Source of the DNA: Ruficoccus sp. ZRK36
GTDB lineage: Bacteria > Verrucomicrobiota > Verrucomicrobiia > Opitutales > Cerasicoccaceae
NCBI RefSeq assembly: GCF_019603315.1
Contig: NZ_CP080649.1
Location: 3,689,089 to 3,753,088 of the forward strand
Reading direction: 5' to 3'
Length of the DNA: 64,000 nucleotides
In this document: positions 28,180 to 38,220 of the stretch, piece after piece
Layout of the letters: each line of letters starts with the position of its first letter
How positions within the stretch are numbered: position 1 is the first letter of the stretch
Notes under the pieces: generated by a model
What the model saw: only the letters and a program-made list of their open reading frames with translations
Databases searched by the model: none
What the model was told of the DNA's origin: nothing
Position numbers and translations under genes: made by a program

Positions 28180-28291
28180 AAGGCCACGAAGTGAAGGCGA
28201 AATTCCCGCCCCTGTAAAGGTCAGTTTTTGGTAAGCATTACCGGGAATTTCCCTTGCCTTGAGGGGCGCGGGCGGCTTGCTTGGACGGCCT

Positions 28292-29503
28292 ATGCGTATT
28301 CGAGCTTTTCAAGGACTGCGGCCCACTCCCGAGTCGGCCACGAAAATCGCCTCTCTGCCCTACGACGTGGTCAACACCGCCGAAGCGCGTGAGCTGGCCG
28401 CGGGGAACCCGCTGAGCTTCCTGCACGTGGTGCGTGCGGAGATCGACCTGCCCGAGGGCACCGACCCGTACTCGCCAGAGGTGTACGCCCAGGCCAAGGC
28501 AGCCCTCACCCGTCTCGAAGCCGAGGGTGGCCTGCAGCGCGAGTCTGAGCCCTGCCTGTACCTTTACCGCCAGCAGATGGGCGAGCACGTCCAGACCGGC
28601 GTCGTCGGTGTCTTCAACATCGAGGACTACGAGAACAACCTGATCAAGAAGCACGAAAAGACCCGCAAGGCCAAGGAAGACGACCGCACCGCGCTCAACC
28701 GCACGCTGTCGGCCCACCCCGGCCCGGTCTTCCTCACCTACAAGGGCGAGCAGGCCATCGACGGTATCGTTGACAAGATCACCGCGGAAAAGCCCTTTGT
28801 GCAGTTCACGGCCCCGGACGGCGTCGAGCACACCGTCTGGCGCGTCCCCGGTGGCAGCGAGCTAGTCGAAGCCTTTAAGACCGTCCCTGTGGCCTACGTG
28901 GCCGACGGTCACCACCGCAGCGCCAGCGCTGCCCGCGTCGGAGCCGAGCGCCGCGCCGCCAACCCTTCCCACACTGGGGATGAGGACTACAACTGGTTCC
29001 TCGCGGTGGCCTTCCCCGGCGACCAGCTCAACGTCCTGCCCTACAACCGCTACGTCCACGACCTCAACGGCCGCACCCCCGAGCAGCTGATCGCCGAGAT
29101 CAGTAAGGTCTGCGAAGTGACCGAGGGCGCCAGCCCTGAGCCCGCCGCCTACGGCGATGTCTCCATGTACCTCGACGGTAAGTGGTACGGCCTAAAATTC
29201 CCCGGCGGTGAGAGCGACCCGATTTCCCGGCTCGATGTTTCGCGCCTGCAGGACCACATTCTGGCCCCGCTGCTCGACATCGACGACCCGCGCACCAGCG
29301 AAAAGATCGACTTCATCGGCGGTATTCGCGGCACGAAGGAACTCGTCAAGCTCGTCGATAACGGCGGCGGCGTGGCCTTCTCCGTTTACCCGGTGACCGT
29401 GGACCAGCTGATCGACATCGCCGACGCCGACGCCATCATGCCCCCCAAGAGCACGTGGTTCGAGCCGAAGCTGCGCAGCGGCCTCTTCATCCACACCTTC
29501 TAG
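28292..29503 (+). CDS. DUF1015 family protein
   Basis: The 403-residue protein starts at the ATG at 28292 (MRIRAFQGLRPTPESATKIASLPYDVV), which matches the conserved N-terminus of DUF1015; an in-frame ATG at 28259 adds 11 unlikely residues. The family hallmark YVADGHHRSASA is near residues 205-216. DUF1015 proteins were once described as putative SerB-cluster or HTH proteins, but their biochemical activity is not established to my knowledge. No membrane or secretion signal is present. It stands alone, with hairpins starting at its stop codon and a terminator 100 bases further on. Confidence 0.9.
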   Translation: MRIRAFQGLRPTPESATKIASLPYDVVNTAEARELAAGNPLSFLHVVRAEIDLPEGTDPYSPEVYAQAKAALTRLEAEGGLQRESEPCLYLYRQQMGEHVQTGVVGVFNIEDYENNLIKKHEKTRKAKEDDRTALNRTLSAHPGPVFLTYKGEQAIDGIVDKITAEKPFVQFTAPDGVEHTVWRVPGGSELVEAFKTVPVAYVADGHHRSASAARVGAERRAANPSHTGDEDYNWFLAVAFPGDQLNVLPYNRYVHDLNGRTPEQLIAEISKVCEVTEGASPEPAAYGDVSMYLDGKWYGLKFPGGESDPISRLDVSRLQDHILAPLLDIDDPRTSEKIDFIGGIRGTKELVKLVDNGGGVAFSVYPVTVDQLIDIADADAIMPPKSTWFEPKLRSGLFIHTF

Positions 29504-29565
29504 CAGGGCAAGCCCTGCACCCTCGGTGCTACGCACCGGGATGGCCTTTCCTGGAGAAAGGCCAT
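29503..29565. repeat. Three consecutive hairpins at the DUF1015 stop codon
   Basis: GCAGGGC-AA-GCCCTGC (29503-29518), CGGTGC-TAC-GCACCG (29524-29538) and ATGGCCTTTC...GAAAGGCCAT (29541-29565, perfect 10-base arms) follow one another with five or fewer bases between them. The first begins in the stop codon itself. Confidence 0.65.
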
Positions 29566-29603
29566 GGGCCAATAGACTAAACGCCTACTTCTTTAACTTA
29601 CCA

Positions 29604-29633
29604 GCTGCGCGGGCATACTCGCGCAGCTTTTTT
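29604..29633 (+). terminator. Rho-independent terminator after the DUF1015 gene
   Basis: GCTGCGCG and CGCGCAGC pair around an eight-base loop and are followed by six T residues. Confidence 0.8.
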
Positions 29634-29692
29634 ATATGCTTGCGAGAGGTAAGCTTCACCCATGGCTCCGCCTTGGCGGATACATCAATGCC

Positions 29693-29725
29693 ACCGGGTG
29701 CAACCCGGTGCAGGGCTCGCCCTGC
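29693..29725. repeat. Two adjacent short hairpins
   Basis: ACCGGGT-GCA-ACCCGGT (29693-29709) and GCAGGGC-TC-GCCCTGC (29710-29725) abut, nine bases past the stop of the minus-strand secreted protein. The second is nearly the same hairpin as 29503-29518 with a different loop. Confidence 0.6.
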
Positions 29726-29734
29726 TCTGCCTGC

Positions 29735-30406
29735 CTACTCGTCGGCGTCGGTTTCAGAGCCGTTGCGCTGGAAGGGGCTGCGGAAGAGCTGACCGGGGTC
29801 GCCGCTTTCGCCATCAGGGGAGACGGTACTGACCGCGCCGTGGCTGTCCCGCATCTGCATCGGGATGGACTCCAGCTGGCCCTCACCGGTGCGCTGGACG
29901 GGGATCCCCTCGTCGGTCTTGTTACGCTCAAACATGAAGCGGTTGACCTCGCGCAGGTTCACCTGATCGATGTAGTTCTGCATCCGGCGCCCCTCGGGTG
30001 AGGTTATCTCGGCACCCTGAAATTTACCCGCCATGAGGTTTTCCATCGCGTAGTTCCAGTTACGCGGTTGGGTCATCTTGCGGTTACCGGCGGCCATCTC
30101 GGTGTTGCGCATTTTCATATCCATGGTCGAGTACTCCTTTTTCTCGCCACTGAAGCGGTCGGCCTCGGAGAGCATGGTAGACTTTTTCTGCCCGAGGGTG
30201 GAGAACTGCGTGTGCCACTCGGTCAAGTCCATGCGGGTGCCCCCGAACTGGGTGTTCAGCTCCGGCTTTTGCACACTGGTGTCCAGGCCCTCAGCCTTTT
30301 GGTTCTCGATGTTACTGCGCTGACCGTAGTTGATCTTTTTTAACCCGGCAGACAGCGGCAGCGTCACGGCCACGGAAAGAAAGATGTAGGGGAGCCAACG
30401 AAACAT
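29735..30406 (-). CDS. Hypothetical secreted or membrane-anchored protein
   Basis: This 223-residue protein has an N-terminal hydrophobic segment (residues about 4-20, LPYIFLSVAVTLPLSAG) that looks like a signal peptide or anchor. The rest is hydrophilic, charged and methionine- and glutamine-rich, with predicted helices at 60-180 and a low-complexity acidic tail. I recognise no family. It is divergent from thyA with 136 bases between the starts and has no operon partner. An envelope role is possible from the signal alone. Confidence 0.65.
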   Translation of the reverse strand: MFRWLPYIFLSVAVTLPLSAGLKKINYGQRSNIENQKAEGLDTSVQKPELNTQFGGTRMDLTEWHTQFSTLGQKKSTMLSEADRFSGEKKEYSTMDMKMRNTEMAAGNRKMTQPRNWNYAMENLMAGKFQGAEITSPEGRRMQNYIDQVNLREVNRFMFERNKTDEGIPVQRTGEGQLESIPMQMRDSHGAVSTVSPDGESGDPGQLFRSPFQRNGSETDADE

Positions 30407-30542
30407 AAGCTTCTATTATCACCTAAATCGGCGCCCAATGCAATAGGGCAATTTACCGAGGAGACGGGGGTGCAACCAACCATTTCGGGGCAAAGCTCAC
30501 GCCGTCGTTGACTTTGACGGGGTTTGGTCGAAATCTGTCCCC

Positions 30543-31379
30543 ATGCAAGGCTACCTCGATCTGCTGCGGCTCGTCATGGACAAGGGTGAAGACCGACCGG
30601 ACCGCACCGGTGTGGGCACGCGTGGCGTATTCGGGGCACAGGCCCGCTTCGATCTGGAGAAGTCTTTCCCTCTCCTGACCACCAAGAAAATCCATTGGCG
30701 TTCAGTCGTTTACGAGCTTTTGTGGTTCCTCAAGGGCGACACAAACATCCGCTACCTGAACGAAAACAAGGTCTCCATCTGGGATGAGTGGGCCGACGAA
30801 TCCGGCAGCCTCGGCCCCGTTTATGGAGCGCAGTGGACCCGCTGGCAGTGCCCCGACGGACGCCAGATCAACCAGCTCGACGAGCTGATCGAAAACCTCC
30901 GCACGAAGCCCCACAGCCGCCGCCACATCGTCTCGGCCTGGAACGTCGCGGACCTGCCCGACGAGTCGCGTCCGCCGCATGTGAACGCCGCCGAGGGCAA
31001 GATGGCACTGCCGCCGTGCCACACGATGTTCCAGTTCTACGTCTCGCAGGACGGCGGCCTCAGCTGCCAGCTTTACCAGCGCAGCGCAGACCTTTTCCTC
31101 GGTGTGCCCTTCAACATCGCCTCCTACGCCCTGTTCACCTGCATGGTCGCCCAGGTCGCCGGTCTGCGGCCCAAGGAGTTTATCCACACCTTTGGCGACC
31201 TGCACCTGTACCGCAACCACTCCGAGCAGGTGGCCACCCAGCTCGCCCGCGAGCCGCGCCCCCTGCCGCAGGTAAAACTCAACCCCGCGATCAAGCGCCT
31301 GGCAGACTTTGACTACAGCGACGTGGAGCTGATCGGCTACGATCCGCACCCCTCGATCAAGGCCCCCATCGCGGTCTAA
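30543..31379 (+). CDS. thyA: Thymidylate synthase
   Basis: The 278-residue protein methylates dUMP to dTMP using methylene-tetrahydrofolate. It has the family start [36 protein letters not shown], the WDEWAD region, catalytic cysteine in [33 protein letters not shown] and the C-terminal [13 protein letters not shown]. Length is typical (E. coli has 264). It is the first of a tight run with folA, a YjbQ gene and a beta-propeller gene. The dihydrofolate it produces is recycled by the next gene's product. TTGACT at 30508 is a possible -35, but the matching -10 is poor. Confidence 0.97.
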   Translation: MQGYLDLLRLVMDKGEDRPDRTGVGTRGVFGAQARFDLEKSFPLLTTKKIHWRSVVYELLWFLKGDTNIRYLNENKVSIWDEWADESGSLGPVYGAQWTRWQCPDGRQINQLDELIENLRTKPHSRRHIVSAWNVADLPDESRPPHVNAAEGKMALPPCHTMFQFYVSQDGGLSCQLYQRSADLFLGVPFNIASYALFTCMVAQVAGLRPKEFIHTFGDLHLYRNHSEQVATQLAREPRPLPQVKLNPAIKRLADFDYSDVELIGYDPHPSIKAPIAV

Positions 31380-31397
31380 CCCTCTTCTCTCACCGCC

Positions 31398-31898
31398 ATG
31401 CCTTTACCCGCCGACGCCATCAAGCCCTGGAAAGCCATCGTTGCCATGGCCGATAAAAACCGCGCCATCGGCCTAAACGGCGGGCTGCCCTGGCGCCTGC
31501 CCGAGGATCTCGCATTCTTCAAGCAGATGACGACCGGCCATACCGTTGTCATGGGCCGCAAGACCATGGACGAGATCAAGAAGCCCCTCCCGCGCCGCCT
31601 GAATGTCGTGCTGACCAACCAGCAGGATCTCGTCGCTCCGGGCTTCACGATCGCTCATACCCTGGCTGATCTCGACGAGGTCGCGGTCAAAGGTGACCTG
31701 TTCATCATTGGCGGGGCACAGCTCTTCGCGGTCACTCTGCCGCAGTGCTGCGAGCTGTTTCTCACGCACGTCAAAGGTGACTACGACGGTGACACCTTTC
31801 TGCCGCCCTTCGAGCACCTCTTCTCGGCTGTTGAGACACTACGGGAAAACGACGACCTGCGCATCGTCCGCTACCGCAACAAGGCGCTCCCCGCTTAA
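31398..31898 (+). CDS. folA: Dihydrofolate reductase
   Basis: The 166-residue NADPH-dependent enzyme reduces dihydrofolate to tetrahydrofolate. The active-site region is [29 protein letters not shown], with the NADPH-binding MGRKTMDEI and later IIGGAQLF. It has a proline-rich N-terminal addition of about ten residues. It follows thyA by 18 bases, a very common functional pair because thymidylate synthesis oxidises the folate that this enzyme restores. Confidence 0.96.
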   Translation: MPLPADAIKPWKAIVAMADKNRAIGLNGGLPWRLPEDLAFFKQMTTGHTVVMGRKTMDEIKKPLPRRLNVVLTNQQDLVAPGFTIAHTLADLDEVAVKGDLFIIGGAQLFAVTLPQCCELFLTHVKGDYDGDTFLPPFEHLFSAVETLRENDDLRIVRYRNKALPA

Positions 31899-31930
31899 CC
31901 CAGCTTTCATTTCAACCAATCGGGCGCAGC

Positions 31931-32347
31931 ATGAAATCATACCGCAAGGAACTCTGGTTCAACATCCCGCAACGTCGCCAGCTGATCAACATCACCAGCG
32001 AGGTTGAGGCCGCCCTGCGCGAAAGCGGCATCCAGGAAGGGCTGTGCCTGGTCAACGCCATGCACATCAGCGCCAGCGTCTTTATCAACGACGACGAGTC
32101 CGGCCTGCATGGCGACTTCGAGCGCTGGCTGGAGAAGCTCGCCCCCGAAAAACCCTACGACCAGTACGCCCATAACGGCTACGAGGACAACGCCGACGCC
32201 CACCTCAAGCGCACCATCATGGGCCGGGATGTCACGGTCGCCGTCACGGGCGGGCAACTGGACTTCGGGCCGTGGGAGCAGATCTTTTACGGGGAGTTTG
32301 ACGGTAAGCGCAAAAAGCGAGCCCTCGTTAAAATCATCGGCGAGTAA
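31931..32347 (+). CDS. YjbQ/UPF0047 family protein
   Basis: The 138-residue protein has the family features [20 protein letters not shown] with the conserved histidine, an ...[35 protein letters not shown] block and a basic C-terminus. Members of this family complement thiamin-phosphate-synthase mutants in E. coli, but their physiological role is unclear. It lies 32 bases after folA on the same strand and is probably cotranscribed. It is cytosolic. Confidence 0.88.
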   Translation: MKSYRKELWFNIPQRRQLINITSEVEAALRESGIQEGLCLVNAMHISASVFINDDESGLHGDFERWLEKLAPEKPYDQYAHNGYEDNADAHLKRTIMGRDVTVAVTGGQLDFGPWEQIFYGEFDGKRKKRALVKIIGE

Positions 32348-32386
32348 AGAAGGCGCCCCTCCCCTCACCCCTATGCGTGTCCACCG

Positions 32387-33712
32387 ATGAATGCGAATCT
32401 GGACCGGCACTTCCCCCGCTACGAGCAGTACGACCCCAAGGTCCCGATCTGGTGCATCACCCCGCATAAAGGGCACTGCACGCACCGCTTTTTTGACACC
32501 TCGCCCCTGAGCCCGTCCGGGCGCTACGCTGCGCTCCTGCGTTTTCCGTTCGAGGATCGTCTGGCCACCCCCGGTGAAGCAGCCGAGGTCATCCTCGTCG
32601 ATCTGGAGACCGGCTCGGAGAAAACACTGGCTGAGACCCGCGGTTGGGAGTTTCAGCTGGGGGCGAATATAAACTGGGGAGGCTCCGACCATGAGCTGTT
32701 TTTTAACGATGTCGATGTCTCCACATGGACACCGTTTGCGTGGAAGCTCGATCCCCTCTTCGGCACCCGACAGCGCCTGGAGGGCTGCGTCTACCATGCC
32801 TCTCCCGACGGTCGCTGGCTCATCTGCGCAAACATCGCCACCCTCCGCAAAACCCAATGCGGCTACGGCGTATGCCTGCCCGACGCGGTGCTACCGCCCC
32901 TGCGCGTAGGCCCGCAGGCAGACGATGGTTTCTGGCTGACCGACACCCACAGCGGAGCCACCCGACTGCTGATCTCCACGCGGGAGATATTCGAGCGACT
33001 GGCCTCGGAGCTGACCGCCACCGGGGTTGATCCCGCCCGCTGCGAGATCACGGGCTTCCACAGTAAGTTCAACCCGCAGGGTGACGCGCTCATGCTCAGC
33101 CTGCGCTGGTTCCCCACCGGCAGTGAGCCCGGCTGGGACATGTTCGTGAAGGATTTTCAATCGGTCCTCTTCGCCTGGGTCACGCTGAGCCTGAACCCTG
33201 CCACCGGCGAACCTGACCTGTCCACCCTGCGCTGCGCGACCGGGCCGGAGCTGTGGCAATACGGTGGCCACCATGCCACCTGGTTCCCCGATGGACGCCA
33301 CATTTCGCAAAACCTTCCCATCAGCAAAATCCCCGATGACCTGCTCTTCGTCCAGGTCAACGCCGACGGCTCGGAGCTTGGGATCATCCCCCAGACCGGG
33401 CACCTCGCTGGCTCCGGGCACCCCACCGTGCACCCCGACGGGCACCATCTCATCACCGACGCCTACACCTATGAGCCCGTGGCCTACGGTGATGGCACCG
33501 TGCCGCTGCGATGGATCGACCTGCACACCGGCGAGGAAACCCATCTCGCCCGCGTCAACGCACTCAACCCCGCAGCAAGCATTCACTCCGTGCTGCGCTG
33601 CGACCCGCACCCGGCCTGGGACCGCAAGAGCCGCTTCATCACCTTCAACGCCATGGACGGTAACACGCGGCGCGTTTATCTGGCAGACTTGAGCAGCATC
33701 TTGGTAAATTGA
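32387..33712 (+). CDS. Predicted beta-propeller protein of unknown function
   Basis: The 441-residue protein has repeated strand-turn patterns with SPDGRW-like turns (ASPDGRWLICANI, WFPDGRHI, VHPDGHHLI, FNPQGDALML), typical of TolB/PD40 or oligogalacturonate-lyase-like propellers. The N-terminus (YEQYDPKVPIWCITPHKGHCTHRFFDTSPLSPSGRYAAL) resembles proteins annotated near polysaccharide-degradation genes, but that link is uncertain. There is no signal peptide, so it is probably cytosolic. It follows yjbQ by 39 bases at the end of the thyA run and may be cotranscribed; a functional link with folate metabolism is not implied. Histidines are unusually frequent and could bind metal or substrate. 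Confidence 0.65.
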   Translation: MNANLDRHFPRYEQYDPKVPIWCITPHKGHCTHRFFDTSPLSPSGRYAALLRFPFEDRLATPGEAAEVILVDLETGSEKTLAETRGWEFQLGANINWGGSDHELFFNDVDVSTWTPFAWKLDPLFGTRQRLEGCVYHASPDGRWLICANIATLRKTQCGYGVCLPDAVLPPLRVGPQADDGFWLTDTHSGATRLLISTREIFERLASELTATGVDPARCEITGFHSKFNPQGDALMLSLRWFPTGSEPGWDMFVKDFQSVLFAWVTLSLNPATGEPDLSTLRCATGPELWQYGGHHATWFPDGRHISQNLPISKIPDDLLFVQVNADGSELGIIPQTGHLAGSGHPTVHPDGHHLITDAYTYEPVAYGDGTVPLRWIDLHTGEETHLARVNALNPAASIHSVLRCDPHPAWDRKSRFITFNAMDGNTRRVYLADLSSILVN

Positions 33713-33747
33713 GCGCTTACATTTCATTCTCAGCAAGCTCACAAAGC

Positions 33748-34350
33748 TTATGCTGACGACGACAACGGACGCCTGCAATAGATACGCGCCAGAGCCAGAA
33801 AACTAAACACAGGTGCCATGAAATAAGCCACAAGCTGGGTCGTCTGGGTAATAAGAATCCCTGTCGTAGAATCTGGATACCAGCTCATTGGGAAAGGCAG
33901 TAGACTGTGCTGCAAAAGCCACGGAGCGAGGCGGCCAGCGGTAACGCAGACAACCTCCAGCGCAAGAACCACCACCAGCACCGACGTTAAAACCGCTCTA
34001 GTCCCAGCCTTTACCCGACTCCCCCAACGTGCCGCCGCATACATTAGGTAGCCCAGCACCATGCCCGGCCCGAAAGTAGCCATCATCGCGAAACAAACGG
34101 CTAATAGTGTGATGTTCGCCGTGGGAAAATACTGCGGATGGTAGACCGTAAAGTGCCGCTCGCACACACGAATCAAGTATTGATCGTGCAGAATCCCGTA
34201 GGCGACAACGATCGCTGCTGTCCCCAATACGATCTTGAAGAAGACCGGGTACTCCTCTTTCGGGATCAAGGGCATGACTGCATCGTGACGCAGTTTCCCT
34301 AAGGGCGTAAACACCCAAAACTCTTTTCCAACACCACGAACTCCGGACAC
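33748..34350 (-). CDS. Hypothetical multi-pass membrane protein
   Basis: This 200-residue protein has four or five hydrophobic stretches (about residues 35-53, 78-102, 117-138 and 165-187) and basic loops; no family is recognised. The frame opens at a GTG at 34350. An ATG at 34275 (MPLIPKEEYPVFFK) is an alternative start giving 175 residues, and neither has a clear ribosome binding site. It lies between the convergent propeller gene and hisB, with hairpins separating it from hisB. Its function is unknown. Confidence 0.55.
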   Translation of the reverse strand: MSGVRGVGKEFWVFTPLGKLRHDAVMPLIPKEEYPVFFKIVLGTAAIVVAYGILHDQYLIRVCERHFTVYHPQYFPTANITLLAVCFAMMATFGPGMVLGYLMYAAARWGSRVKAGTRAVLTSVLVVVLALEVVCVTAGRLAPWLLQHSLLPFPMSWYPDSTTGILITQTTQLVAYFMAPVFSFLALARIYCRRPLSSSA

Positions 34351-34397
34351 GGCATTTTCCCAGAAAATGCCATCACAGGTCCAGGCCGCAGTCCTGG
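34351..34397. repeat. Two hairpins downstream of hisB
   Basis: GGCATTTTC-CCA-GAAAATGCC (34351-34371) and CCAGG...CCTGG (34381-34397) lie directly past the hisB stop. No T run follows on the minus strand, so termination would be imperfect; they resemble the other short-hairpin clusters here. Confidence 0.5.
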
Positions 34398-34987
34398 CTA
34401 GGTGAGGAGGCCCTTGGTGCTGGGGAGGCTGTCGGCCTGGCGCGGGTCGATGCGCGTGGCCATGTCGAGCGCGCGCGCGAAGCCCTTGAAGAGCGCTTCG
34501 GCGACGTGGTGCGGCTCTTCGCCATACTCCAGCGTGAGGTGCAGGTTAGCACCGCAGCTGTTGGCAAAGGCCTGGAAGAACTCCTTGAAGAGCGCGATGT
34601 TAAAGTCACGCACGAACAGGACCGGCGCCTCTACCTTGTAGACGAACAGCGGGCGGTTACTCAGGTCGAGCGCGGCGCGCACGAGGGTCTCGTCCATCGG
34701 CAGCAGGAAAAACCCGTAGCGGACGATACCCTTTTTGTCCCCGAGAGCTTCCTTGAAAGCCTCGCCCAGAACGATGCCCAGATCCTCCACCGTGTGGTGA
34801 TAGTCCACCGCGATGTCCCCGGAGGCCTTGACGGTGAGGTCAAAGAGCCCGTGCCGGGCAAAGAGGTCCAGCATGTGGTCCACAAAGGGGATACCGGTAT
34901 CGATCTCGGCCTTACCGCTGCCATCGAGGCAGAGGGTGAGCGAGATGTCGGTCTCCTTGGTGGTGCGGGTCCGCTCGGAGCGGCGTT

Positions 34988-35006
<19 letters not shown>
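34398..35006 (-). CDS. hisB: Imidazoleglycerol-phosphate dehydratase
   Basis: The 202-residue monofunctional enzyme performs the sixth step of histidine synthesis. It has the paired metal-binding motifs [14 protein letters not shown] and [18 protein letters not shown], plus [16 protein letters not shown]. The phosphatase domain of the E. coli bifunctional HisB is absent, as in most bacteria. It overlaps the end of hisC by 19 bases, so translation is probably coupled. It is the last of the lolA-like/hisD/hisC/hisB unit. Confidence 0.96.
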
Positions 35007-36090
<1,084 letters not shown>

Positions 36091-36094
<4 letters not shown>

Positions 36095-37395
36095 GACTCA
36101 AGACGTATCTTGAGCGAACGGCTGTGCGCGTCAAGCTGCTCCATCTCACCAAATGCTTCCACCGTGGGCCAGGCTTTCGCGCAGCTGCGGGCATCGTAGT
36201 TGACGATGCTCGTGCGGCGCATGAAGTCCCAGACCTGCAAACCGCTGAAGAAGCGGCCCGTGCGGTCCGTCGGCAGCGTGTGGCTCGGCCCGGCGACGAA
36301 GTCGCCCAGCACGGTCGGGGTGTGCCCGCCCAGCAGCATCGCGCCAGCTGTGGTGATGGACTTGATGAGCTTGCGCAGCTTAGGCGGTTCAACGTGCAGC
36401 TCAAGGTGCTCGGGAGCGATCAGGTTGGCGGCCTCAGCGGCCTTCTCCATCGAGGAGACCTTGATCGCGATGTAGTGTTTTTTCAATACAGCCTGAATCT
36501 TGTCGGCGTGCGAAAGCGACGGAGTCTGCTTCTTCATCTCGGCGTTGACGGCCTCGATGAGTTTCTCGGAGGTCGAGACGAGATAGACTTTTTCCTTACC
36601 GGTGCCGTGCTCGGCCTGTGCGAGCAGGTCGGAGGCGATGAAGGCCGGGTTCGCGGAAGCATCAGCCACCACAAGGATCTCGCTGGGGCCGGGCAGCAGG
36701 TCCACACCGACGGTGCCGAAGAGCTGGCGCTTGGCCTCCATCACATAGGCATTACCGGGGCCATAGACCTTGTCCACGCGGGGCACGGTCTTCGTGCCAA
36801 AGGCCATGGCGGCCATGGCCTGAATACCGCCGACCTTGTAAACTTCCTTCACGCCACAGTAGTGCAGCGCGGCCAGCAGACCGGGATTGATCGAGCCGTC
36901 TGCCTGCGGAGGCGTACACACGACCATCTGCGGCACACCGGCGAGCTTGGCGGGGATCGCTGACATGATCACCGTGGAGACGAGCGGCACCTGCCCACCG
37001 GGGATGTACAACCCTACCCGCTCGATCGGATAAAACTCTTCGCCCACGGTGGCGCCATGGCGGTTCTTGGCGCGCCAGGCCTTGGGCAGCGTACGCTTGT
37101 GAAACTCGCTCACTCCGGCGATGGACTCGCGGATGGCCTTGCGGCGGGCGGGCGTGAGTGTCTTGGGAGCGGCCTTCAGCTCCTCAGGGTCCACGCGCAT
37201 GGCGGGGGCCGTGAGCTTCGCGCGGTCAAACTTCGCGGTATAGCGCAGTACAGCTTTATCCCCCTGGCGGCTGACCGCCTCCAGGACTTCGCGCACGGTA
37301 GCCGCGACGGTAGCGTCACTGAGCGCCTTCTCGCGCTGCTTGATCAATCGCGCCGGTACACCCGGCGCATCAAAGTTTAAAATCTTTCCTGCCAT
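36091..37395 (-). CDS. hisD: Histidinol dehydrogenase
   Basis: The 434-residue zinc enzyme oxidises L-histidinol to histidine with two NAD. It shows GLYIPGGQVPLVSTVIMSAIPA, GPGNAYVMEAKRQLFGTVGVD, GPSEILVVAD and the C-terminal catalytic region IAPEHLELHVE. The ATG at 37395 is used; a TTG directly before it would add one residue. The A of that ATG is also the last base of the lolA-like TGA stop, so the two are translationally coupled. It leads hisC and hisB, a partial his operon; hisG, hisA, hisF, hisH, hisI and hisE are not in this window. Confidence 0.95.
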
Positions 37396-38138
37396 CAAGG
37401 CTTTAGTGAACTGGGTATCTCAGGAAAATCAAAGACAGAATCATCGACCTGCTCGTTTATCAGAATCTTTTCAAAGACCACGGTGCGAATCAAATCACCC
37501 TCCTCGTCGTAGGTCTCCACCTTACTGGGGAAAACGATGCCCCCGACGGTCTGGGTTTCGCTCTCGATCAGCTCCTGGTTGTTCTCACCATTGATGGTAG
37601 AAACCAGCGCAAAGGTCTGCATATCGAAGTAGCGGATGTAATACAGCCCGCATGCATAGGCGAAGCGCAGCTTGTAGCACTCCTTACCGCGCACCGTCTG
37701 CGTACCCTCATAGGTGATGCTGCCTCCGGGGCGGTGGTAGGGCCCCTCGAAGAAGTACAGATTCTCGGCGGAATTAGCCATCAGGTGGCGGACACGGTTG
37801 TAGTCCAGTACGACAATACCGCTGCGCCGGTCATCCGTCTTGTCGATGACCTCAACAAAACCCTCGAAGCCATTAACACCGGTCGAACGCTTCATCTTGT
37901 CCGACTCGACGATCAGCATCTGCTTGTTCGGCTTCTTAAAGGTCAGGTCCAGGCTGTCCTGCTGCTCACCATCGGCTCCGTAGACACGTCCCTCGTATTG
38001 CAGCGTTTGCACGGCATTGAGCTTCTGCTCCGTGCCCAGGATGGCTCGTGCTTTGGCCAGAATTTCACCAACCTCCATCGCCTGAAGGCCAGAAGTTAGC
38101 AGGACGGAGAGGAGGAGCAAGGTATGGCAACGGGTCAT
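37395..38138 (-). CDS. LolA-like periplasmic protein, first gene of the his unit
   Basis: The 247-residue protein has a signal peptide (residues 1-20, LLLLSVLLTSGLQA). A beta-rich domain follows, with repeated strand motifs (LQYEGRVYGADGEQQDSLDLTFKKPNKQMLIVE and CYKLRF) typical of the outer-membrane lipoprotein carrier fold (LolA/LolB-like, DUF4292-like). It could bind lipid or lipoprotein in the periplasm, but the ligand is unknown. Its stop codon shares a base with the hisD start. That is odd, because an envelope protein has no obvious link to histidine synthesis; it may simply donate the promoter. Confidence 0.72.
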   Translation of the reverse strand: MTRCHTLLLLSVLLTSGLQAMEVGEILAKARAILGTEQKLNAVQTLQYEGRVYGADGEQQDSLDLTFKKPNKQMLIVESDKMKRSTGVNGFEGFVEVIDKTDDRRSGIVVLDYNRVRHLMANSAENLYFFEGPYHRPGGSITYEGTQTVRGKECYKLRFAYACGLYYIRYFDMQTFALVSTINGENNQELIESETQTVGGIVFPSKVETYDEEGDLIRTVVFEKILINEQVDDSVFDFPEIPSSLKP

Positions 38139-38193
38139 GATACTACTTATGCAATAGGCGATTTTGACAACATGCGAAAGAAAAAGTGCCCCA

Positions 38194-38219
38194 CTTTGAG
38201 GGGTTGAGCCCCCTCAAAG
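38194..38219 (-). terminator. Probable terminator or hairpin after guaA
   Basis: CTTTGAGGGG and CCCCTCAAAG pair around a short loop immediately past the guaA stop. On the minus strand TGGGGCAC then TTTTTC follows, so the T run is eight bases removed. It is a weak terminator at best. Confidence 0.45.
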
Positions 38220-38220
38220 G

